From positions 1 through 52,262 of the IMG/VR virus record IMGVR_UViG_3300005563_000008: 52,262 nucleotides of DNA. One strand, written 5' to 3'. Positions 47,345 through 52,262 of this stretch are shown in pieces (within the stretch, counting starts at the first letter, position 1; each line of letters starts with the position of its first letter). The notes beneath the pieces are model-generated. The model saw nothing but the letters and a program-made list of their open reading frames with translations. It did no database searches and had not been told where the DNA came from. Made by a program: the position numbers and the translations under genes. The DNA is from a virus.

Positions 47345-47372
47345 AAAACCCCGAGCCTTAGCCCGGGGTTTT
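47345..47372. terminator. Bidirectional intrinsic terminator
   Basis: AAAACCCCG-AGCCTTAGC-CCGGGGTTTT with an 8-9 pair stem. T runs follow in both directions, so it ends the rightward histone-tail gene and the leftward portal/scaffold/outer-membrane operon. Confidence 0.9.
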
Positions 47373-47395
47373 CATTTTCCGACAGGTATTTGCTT

Positions 47396-48109
47396 TTAGA
47401 ACTTCAGCCGTACGGTTCCGAGAACTGCGTCCGCGAACGGTTGGATACTTCCCACGGGGCTGGCGCCGACGAGCAAGCCGGTGTCGCTGTGTTTCCATTC
47501 TACGGAAGTATCGACAAGCCATCCGTTGCTCGCCCGGAACAGCGCCCCGACACCGGCACCGTACGAGAACAACCACGATTTGCCGGTAGCCGTCCCCAGC
47601 TTGGCCGAAACGTCGTCCTCAAAAGTCGCCGCGAAAACGTAGTAGTTGGCCGGCGAGAACGTGATATTCGGCAGCGTCGGTACGCTCGGCATGGCCACCC
47701 CGCTCAACCCTGGTAGCAAGCTGGCGAACTGTGCAACGACGGCCTGCGAGGCTCCTACGGCGAAGCGTTGTTCCATGCCGAAGGCTGCCGAGAGCGAAAG
47801 ACCGGCACCGGAGCCCTGAAGGGCCTGGGCGTTGAAATTATGTTCAACGAACCAAAAACCGCCTGTGCCGAGCGTGCCGGTGTAGCCGAAGTCCAAGCCG
47901 AACTTGCCACCGATAAGGTTGCCGGATGGCAGGCCGCCGGTTGAACTGGTAGTGCCCCCGAGCCCCGATGCTGATAGCCCCCAAAAGAAGCCGTTTCCTG
48001 TCGGGTACGTGAGATAAGCCGGGGCCTTGGTGTACAGGTCCGCCGCCGACGCGGGAGAGAACAGCGCAACGGCAGCCGTGAGCGCAAAAAGTAATTTACG
48101 AATAAACAT
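47396..48109 (-). CDS. Outer-membrane beta-barrel-like protein
   Basis: A 237-residue protein. Signal peptide MFIRKLLFALTAAVALFSPA then SA, with mature start ADLYTKAPAYLTYPTGNGFF. It continues with alternating Gly/aromatic strands (GKFGLDFGYTGTLGTGGFWF, AATFEDDVSAKLGTATGKSW, then LFSYGAGVGALFRASNGWLV) and ends in Phe (VLGTVRLKF), the usual barrel C-terminal signal. The AADLYTKAPAY start is typical of rhizobial outer-membrane proteins, which points to the host group and to capture from a host. It may alter the infected cell surface (superinfection exclusion) or be carried on virions. It is the last gene of the portal operon. Confidence 0.72.
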   Translation of the reverse strand: MFIRKLLFALTAAVALFSPASAADLYTKAPAYLTYPTGNGFFWGLSASGLGGTTSSTGGLPSGNLIGGKFGLDFGYTGTLGTGGFWFVEHNFNAQALQGSGAGLSLSAAFGMEQRFAVGASQAVVAQFASLLPGLSGVAMPSVPTLPNITFSPANYYVFAATFEDDVSAKLGTATGKSWLFSYGAGVGALFRASNGWLVDTSVEWKHSDTGLLVGASPVGSIQPFADAVLGTVRLKF

Positions 48110-48132
48110 ATTAGCTCCGTACGGACGCCCGG

Positions 48133-48264
48133 TTAGTAGGGGTAGCCTCGCACGGCGCCCTTTTTCGGCGGGTTCTTGGCGTCCTTCAAGTCCGCGTGAG
48201 CGCTATGCAGACGTGCCTTGGCGTGAAACGTCTCGGCAAGTTTACGGTGTTCCGCCGCCGACAT
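48133..48264 (-). CDS. 43-residue basic helical protein
   Basis: MSAAEHRKLAETFHAKARLH, SAHADLKDAKNPPKKGAVRG, then YPY. Helical and basic with several His. AAGGTGGA directly precedes the ATG. In the portal operon, between the 48339 structural gene and the barrel. Not recognised. Confidence 0.45.
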   Translation of the reverse strand: MSAAEHRKLAETFHAKARLHSAHADLKDAKNPPKKGAVRGYPY

Positions 48265-48338
48265 TCCACCTTTGGATTTATCGCTTGTGCCCTTGGCGCT
48301 CGATTTTTTGGCCGTGTGGTTTCCCCGTCACAGGTGGG

Positions 48339-48884
48339 TTAAGTGCGAATGCGCCACGGCGCCCCTTCGCGGGTCAAGAACGTGCCGTCTTTCATGTCCA
48401 CGTTGCCGGTGTACTTGCCCGACAAGTCTTTGTTCTTCGGGTCCATGCCGGCGTACAGGCTCTGCAGTTGCAGCCGCTTTTGCTTTTCAATGTGCGCGGT
48501 AACCGCCTTCGGACGGGCACACAGAATGGGCCGGAATGCCTTGCCGTCCTTGTCGGTTCCGGCTACCAGGCCGGTGAACAACTGGCACAGTTCGGGGTCG
48601 GTGACTTCCTTCCACCCTTTGTTGTGCGCGTCCGCGATCTCTTGCGGAATGCTGTTGATAATTCGGAAATCGTGTTCCGCGTAGCGCTCCCGGTTGGGGA
48701 CGTACAGCTTGAGCGGCCGGTCCAAGACCAGTTGCTTGATTATGCTGTCAATGTCCTGCGCTTCCGAAAACGGGGAGAGTGCGGCCACAGCATCACCCGG
48801 CCCGGGGGCTTCCGGCATGACGGCGGGCGGGTTCGGAACTAAGTGCTCGGGCAGATCGGCGCCGGGAAACGGGGTGCTGTTCAT
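48339..48884 (-). CDS. Head-module protein of unknown function
   Basis: A 181-residue protein. A Pro-rich N-terminus (MNSTPFPGADLPEHLVPNPP) is followed by a globular part: DRPLKLYVPNRERYAEHDFR, IINSIPQEIADAHNKGWKEV, TDPELCQLFTGLVAGTDKDG, KAFRPILCARPKAVTAHIEK. This matches a family seen next to scaffold and capsid genes in other podoviruses by general pattern, with unknown role. ATG is 4 bases after the scaffold-like stop. Confidence 0.55.
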   Translation of the reverse strand: MNSTPFPGADLPEHLVPNPPAVMPEAPGPGDAVAALSPFSEAQDIDSIIKQLVLDRPLKLYVPNRERYAEHDFRIINSIPQEIADAHNKGWKEVTDPELCQLFTGLVAGTDKDGKAFRPILCARPKAVTAHIEKQKRLQLQSLYAGMDPKNKDLSGKYTGNVDMKDGTFLTREGAPWRIRT

Positions 48885-48888
48885 GAGC

Positions 48889-49548
48889 TTACTTCTTTCC
48901 TTTGCGTTGGTGTGCAGCATAGTGGCTGTCGAGCGCGCGGGTGACAAAAGCCTCCCGCTTCGCTTTGTTGCCTTCTCCGGTGCCGGCGAACTTGTCCGCC
49001 GTACGGTTGATCTCGCGTTGCACGTCGGCGGGGGCATCTGAAAGCTTCGTCCACGGCCCCGTGGTGCGGCGCGTGGTGCCGCGTACCGTAGCCTCGCCCT
49101 CGCCGGGTCCGTCTGTCTTTTTTGTCTTCGTTGCGCTGCGGGCTGGCTGGCCGTCTTCGTCCCCGCCGTCTTCGCCTTCCGCGTCCCCGCCGTCTTCGCC
49201 TTCCTCGCCCTTGGGCGCCGGCTTCGCAAACTTCGCTTCCACGGCCTTAATCAAGGTGGCGGCGAAATCCGCAGCGGTGGCGAATTTTTTGGGGTCCATG
49301 GTCTTGCCGAACTCCATAGCGAGCGCGGATTTTTCCGGGTCCACTCCGAACCATTCCGCCTTGCCGAGTTCGGCCCTGATAGCTTCCTGCCCGTACGGCG
49401 GTGCCGTGGGGGCGGAGGCGACGGCGAGCGCGGCGATTTTGTCCGTGACTTTCTTCGCCGCTTCGGTGTCGCCATTGGTTACAGCTTCGGCTAACTCGCG
49501 CTCAAGACCGGCTTTGGCTTGCTCGCGCATCATTATGTTAAGGTCCAC
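48889..49548 (-). CDS. Scaffolding-like protein
   Basis: A 219-residue protein from GTG (AGGAGG six bases upstream). An N-terminal helical part (MMREQAKAGLERELAEAVTN, then AAKKVTDKIAAL), a helical middle (MEFGKTMDPKKFATAADFAA), an acidic linker of two EGEDGGD repeats (about residues 115-135) and a basic helical C-terminus (GNKAKREAFVTRALDSHYAA, HQRKGKK). Helices, acidic linker and a basic capsid-binding end are the hallmarks of head scaffolds. Lies between the GroES-like and 48339 genes. Confidence 0.6.
   Translation of the reverse strand: MDLNIMMREQAKAGLERELAEAVTNGDTEAAKKVTDKIAALAVASAPTAPPYGQEAIRAELGKAEWFGVDPEKSALAMEFGKTMDPKKFATAADFAATLIKAVEAKFAKPAPKGEEGEDGGDAEGEDGGDEDGQPARSATKTKKTDGPGEGEATVRGTTRRTTGPWTKLSDAPADVQREINRTADKFAGTGEGNKAKREAFVTRALDSHYAAHQRKGKK
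49161..49208 (-). repeat. 24-base tandem repeat in scaffold-like gene
   Basis: CCCCGCCGTCTTCGCCTTCC occurs at 49161-49180 and 49185-49204 on the plus strand, with a 24-base period and two copies, encoding EGEDGGD(A/E). It gives the acidic linker. Confidence 0.8.
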
Positions 49549-49558
49549 TGTACGCCTC

Positions 49559-50050
49559 CTAGGTGCTGCGTTTGGCGTCGAAATCAAAGCCCGGTACTGG
49601 ACCCGTCGGCGGCTTGTAGTCGAAGCTTGTCTGCCCCGGGTCGTCGTTGTCCGTCCACAGTAATTCGTCGGGGTGTGGCATGTGGGCGGCCGGGATGATA
49701 GCCAGCACGTCATTGAAACTGGACACGTAACGGTAGCCGCTATTTGCCACCAGTTTGCCGCCCTGTACCATCGTGCCGGCGAACGGGCGTATCACTACCC
49801 AATCCCCGATTTCGGCATCTTGGCGCGAGAGCCCGCTTCCATCTTTGTACTGGAAGGCGAGGGGTCCCATGGAGACAATGCGCCCGGCCATGACATTGTG
49901 TTGCATCAAATCCCGTACAACGTCGGGGACGTGGAATTTCACCTTGTCTCCGACCGTCTTGGGCGGTAGCGGCAGCCGTATAACGACCATGTCGCGGGTC
50001 GGACGAACGAACTCGTGCGGGATTTGAAAATCGTGTACGCCGATGGACAT
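49559..50050 (-). CDS. GroES-like co-chaperonin in the morphogenesis operon
   Basis: A 163-residue protein with a GroES/Cpn10 outline. Residues 15-105 have VRPTRDMVVIRLPLPPKTVG (first strand, like the host start RPLHDRVIVK), VVRDLMQHNVMAGRIVSMGP (the GEVLAVG-type strand), DWVVIRPFAGTMV (the VGDIVIF-type strand) and RYVSSFNDVLAIIP, close to the host YVLxxEDVLAII end. Extra residues 105-163 are Pro/Asp-rich. T4 gp31 shows that phages can replace GroES to fold their capsid protein. Here it stands between the portal and scaffold-like genes, so a head-assembly role is likely. No mobile-loop GGI is obvious, so the GroEL-binding part is unclear. Confidence 0.65.
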   Translation of the reverse strand: MSIGVHDFQIPHEFVRPTRDMVVIRLPLPPKTVGDKVKFHVPDVVRDLMQHNVMAGRIVSMGPLAFQYKDGSGLSRQDAEIGDWVVIRPFAGTMVQGGKLVANSGYRYVSSFNDVLAIIPAAHMPHPDELLWTDNDDPGQTSFDYKPPTGPVPGFDFDAKRST

Positions 50051-50053
50051 TGT

Positions 50054-50287
50054 TTATTTATCTCCGGTTGGCAGTTCTTCAAAGATTTTCTTTAGGTGGT
50101 CGATTGGCAAGGAAAGCAATTCTGCGATTTGGTTGATGCCGGCTGCCTTACCCTGCGAGAGGGGGTCCGCCGGGACCTGGGCTGCCAGATACTGGCGCAC
50201 CCAGCCCGCCCGTTGGTTGTGCAGATAGGCCCGGAGGGCCGCCGTTTCCGGGCTGTTGAGCCATTCCGTTAAGTTCGTTACCCGCAC
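50054..50287 (-). CDS. Head-module protein overlapping the portal end
   Basis: A 77-residue helical protein: MRVTNLTEWLNSPETAALRA, YLHNQRAGWVRQYLAAQVPA, DPLSQGKAAGINQIAELLSL. The spacing of P-x-DP-x-x-QGxAAG resembles small phage packaging or head-completion proteins. It overlaps the last 140 bases of the portal gene in another frame, yet looks fully protein-like. It is followed by the GroES-like gene after 4 bases. Confidence 0.6.
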   Translation of the reverse strand: MRVTNLTEWLNSPETAALRAYLHNQRAGWVRQYLAAQVPADPLSQGKAAGINQIAELLSLPIDHLKKIFEELPTGDK

Positions 50288-52070
50288 TGCCTGCCTCCTG
50301 CATCATGCTCTGTACGGCTTGTTCAAGCTGGGCCATTTGCAAAAGTGCCGCGCGTTGATCCAACATACCGCCGCCCGCGTCAACCATATTTTTAAGCGCG
50401 GCTGTGAGTTGCTGTGCAACAGCGCCAATCACCTTAATGCTTTCCGTACGCTGTTTCATGATGCCAAGCGCGCCCTGCATCTTCTCCCACGGGGACGCTT
50501 GCGGATCAGGCGGCGTACCTAGCAACTTCTCCGGGTTCGGCAGCCGCAGAACCTGGTACAGCCGCATGCGAACTTCTTTCCAGTTCGACAGCGGGTCTTT
50601 CATCAACTCCATATAGATGCCGGCCAAAGCGCTGCGCTGCATTTCGGTGGCCATCTGCGGATCAGCGGTCACGGCGATGCCGTCTGCCGTAGTCGCTTGC
50701 ACGCCATCCGGCAGCATGTCGTACATGTCTGCCATCTGGATAAAGTTACGAACTTCCATGGTCAAAGACGTGACCATGCGACGGTGTACGGCCGATTGAA
50801 CTTGAGAACCCGTGTCAATAATGCCCTTGGCCAGCGTAGCGGTCATGGACGCTGGGGCGTTCTGCATCAAATTCAGCGTGCCAGCCAAACGGTCCCCGAG
50901 CGTCAGCATTTTTTCGAGCACTGACACAGAACCCGGCGACACCGTCTTAGTGGGGAACGGAACGAAACGGTTCGCCAGCGGGGCTCCGTCAGTTGGCAAC
51001 GACGTAACCCGGTTGTTCTGCAACTCTACCTTTTCCGGCATGCCGAAGCCACCGCCGGCAAACACGCCGCCGTTTTCACCTTCGTTTTTGGCGGTGTTGG
51101 CGATTGACGCTAAAAGGTTGTCCGCGGTGCTTTCGGTGCGGTCCAGAAGATGCCCGAAACCGATAGGGAAGAAACCGCCCTTCGGGTCGGGGAGGAAGCG
51201 GTACGGATAGAAACGGCACGCCGGATTGAACACCAGCATGTTGTCGTTGTTGACAACGGTTTTGCGGGACCACCGCGGCCGTATGCGTACCACTTCCATT
51301 TCGTCATCGCGCGAAATGGTGAACGTCCACGGCTCCGCTATCTCGTCTCCGTCAAGGTCTAGCCACGCGTCGCATTCGTAGAACTTTTTGGGGGCCTGCG
51401 GGTCTTGTTCGTCGTACTTCGGTTCGTAGTCAATCCACTTACTGCGTTGAATGGAGCGGTCAATCTCGTACGGGTAGCGCTCGAATTGGTGCGTGATACG
51501 CGGGGCGCGTTCGGCCGACCGTACGTTAGCATTTATGATAACTTCCTCGCACGTGAGGAAGTGCGAATGAAATACGCGGTCCATGTCGTCAAAATCTCGC
51601 TTGCGCCAAGCAAGACCCGTAACGGACATGTGTACGGTCAGCGGGTCGGTGTCCAGCGCCCAATTCGGGTCTTTGGTTCGTAGCTGGCTGGATGCCCACT
51701 TAGCGAGAGCCGCGGCGCCTTCGTCGTCTTCGCTCGCTTTGACTAAGTCAGGCTCGCCTAGCAGGGCGTCAGTGGCGCGGGCGGAAAACTGAATGACGGC
51801 GGAGAGCACCATTTCCGTGGACGGCGGGGGTTCTTCGTTGGACCCTTCGGCTTCGCTCGTGGCCGGTTGCGCGTTGGGCTCCCGTTCCAGTTTGTCCAGG
51901 TATCCCCGGGCTTTGCCGAGCCACGGGTCCATGCTGGTTTCGTCAACTTTAATCAATTCCACAAGGTCTTGCGCGAGCGTACGCCGTTCGTCCTTGCTCA
52001 ACTTCGCCGCTATGTTGCCGAAGGTTTCGGGGGCGTTGAGGTTTAGTTTCAATACGGGAAGGTCGCGCAT
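50148..52070 (-). CDS. Portal protein (P22-like podovirus type)
   Basis: A 640-residue portal. The N-terminal part (NIAAKLSKDERRTLAQDLVE) leads into the conserved core: AALAKWASSQLRTKDPNWAL, TDPLTVHMSVTGLAWRKRDF, SHFLTCEEVIINANVRSAER, then AWLDLDGDEIAEPWTFTIS and the long helical region with PIGFGHLLDRTESTADNLLA. The last 60 residues are Pro/Gly-rich (disordered) and overlap the 50054 gene. Twelve copies would form the DNA gate at one head vertex. ATG at 52070 with AAGGGG upstream, and two GTCATACA boxes just before. Confidence 0.75.
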   Translation of the reverse strand: MRDLPVLKLNLNAPETFGNIAAKLSKDERRTLAQDLVELIKVDETSMDPWLGKARGYLDKLEREPNAQPATSEAEGSNEEPPPSTEMVLSAVIQFSARATDALLGEPDLVKASEDDEGAAALAKWASSQLRTKDPNWALDTDPLTVHMSVTGLAWRKRDFDDMDRVFHSHFLTCEEVIINANVRSAERAPRITHQFERYPYEIDRSIQRSKWIDYEPKYDEQDPQAPKKFYECDAWLDLDGDEIAEPWTFTISRDDEMEVVRIRPRWSRKTVVNNDNMLVFNPACRFYPYRFLPDPKGGFFPIGFGHLLDRTESTADNLLASIANTAKNEGENGGVFAGGGFGMPEKVELQNNRVTSLPTDGAPLANRFVPFPTKTVSPGSVSVLEKMLTLGDRLAGTLNLMQNAPASMTATLAKGIIDTGSQVQSAVHRRMVTSLTMEVRNFIQMADMYDMLPDGVQATTADGIAVTADPQMATEMQRSALAGIYMELMKDPLSNWKEVRMRLYQVLRLPNPEKLLGTPPDPQASPWEKMQGALGIMKQRTESIKVIGAVAQQLTAALKNMVDAGGGMLDQRAALLQMAQLEQAVQSMMQEAGSAGNELNGMAQQPGNGGPPGLSAQPTGGLGAPVSGSPGPGGPPLAG

Positions 52071-52078
52071 GGTGCCCC

Positions 52079-52106
52079 TTGTATGACAATATAGGGTGTA
52101 TGACAA
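52079..52106 (-). promoter_or_regulatory. Double GTCATACA box before the portal gene
   Basis: On the minus strand TTGTCATACA occurs twice (52097-52106 and 52080-52089), 17 bases apart and in direct repeat, ending about 10 bases before the portal ATG. TTGTGG-N16-CATACA or TTGTCA-N15-CATACA would give weak sigma70 promoters. Confidence 0.55.
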
Positions 52107-52125
52107 GAGCCGACGATACCACAAT

Positions 52126-52155
52126 TTGACGAAAAACGCCTCTGTGTGCTAAATA
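52126..52155 (+). promoter_or_regulatory. Capsid promoter, TTGACG-N18-TAAATA
   Basis: -35 TTGACG (52126-52131), 18-base spacer, -10 TAAATA (52150-52155). On the circular molecule the transcript would start near 52163 and reach the capsid ATG about 55 bases later. It points away from the portal promoter. Confidence 0.65.
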
Positions 52156-52172
52156 TGACGGCGGTTCGCAAT

Positions 52173-52262
52173 TCGCCGGCCTGCAGCGCCGGGGCGCCAC
52201 AACAGGGGTTTAAGCAAATGCAGGTCATCGACCGTAGTTTACAGCCGTCGCAATACTGGCCG
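52173..52262. repeat. Terminal direct repeat, right copy
   Basis: Exact copy of bases 1-90, including the first codons of the capsid gene from 52218. See the left copy for the alternative explanations. Confidence 0.95.

Noticed and set aside
49161-49208. 24-base repeats considered as a CRISPR-like array
   Set aside because: Only two adjacent copies with no spacers, in frame in a coding gene, encoding an acidic linker.
1-52262. Search for tRNA genes, integrase, transposases and a phage RNA polymerase
   Set aside because: I read for T-arm GGTTCGAATCC-type motifs, tyrosine or serine recombinase motifs, DDE patterns and single-subunit polymerase motifs and found none. A covariance-model search would be needed to be sure about tRNAs.

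Overview
The window is a tailed-bacteriophage genome, most likely a complete one. Its first 90 bases are repeated exactly as its last 90 (1-90 = 52173-52262), so the contig closes into a circle of about 52.17 kb. Nearly all of it is tightly packed coding sequence, with many ATGA, TGATG or TAATG stop-start overlaps. I see no tRNA, rRNA, CRISPR array, insertion sequence, integrase or phage RNA polymerase. The head and tail genes resemble the short-tailed P22 type: portal, scaffold-like protein, capsid protein, gp4-like adaptor, gp10-like hub, a needle-like coiled coil and ejection proteins. The signal-bearing fibre proteins and an outer-membrane barrel resembling those of rhizobia suggest an alphaproteobacterial (Hyphomicrobiales-like) host. 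That host assignment is inference.

Layout. (1) Around the origin, the capsid gene (+) and the portal/GroES-like/scaffold operon (-, 52.07 to 47.4 kb) diverge from a shared promoter region. (2) 1-7 kb holds a ParB-like protein (-), the gp4-like and gp10-like tail proteins and needle (+), a VRR-NUC nuclease and an RHH regulator (-), and a gp7-like ejection protein (+). (3) 7-21 kb is a long leftward early and replication operon. In transcription order it holds small unknown genes, a Prim-Pol/RecA-type primase-helicase, more small genes, a zinc-rich SF2 helicase, a Pro/Gly-rich protein, a DUF2800 nuclease, a DUF2815 ssDNA-binding protein, a family A DNA polymerase and a GNAT acetyltransferase. 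(4) 21.2-21.45 kb is a divergent control hub with CCTWAGG palindromes and copies of a 35-base element. (5) 21.4-25.2 kb is a rightward operon of small unknown genes. (6) 25.3-29.6 kb holds a 1344-residue ejection protein with a transglycosylase-like domain and a TerS-like protein. (7) 30-43.1 kb is a long fibre and surface-glycan module with an SGNH hydrolase and a GH26-like glycosidase. (8) 43.2-46.8 kb holds the M15 endolysin, a holin-like protein and terminase. (9) 46.7-48.1 kb holds a histone-tail/RHH fusion and the outer-membrane barrel, with a bidirectional terminator between them.

How it works together (inference). Early transcription leaves the 21.3 kb hub in both directions through related promoter or operator elements. 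Several early genes share the same ribosome-binding leader, AACCGCTGGAGAGC. The leftward arm supplies a self-contained replisome. Late transcription appears to use sigma70-like promoters (TTGACG-N17-CATACA type), several of which carry a GTCATACA box. Most unusual are a run of fibre-region genes with N-terminal export signals, a short [FYW]PW[EQT] motif at the termini of at least eight otherwise unrelated proteins, and a phage GroES-like protein inside the morphogenesis operon.
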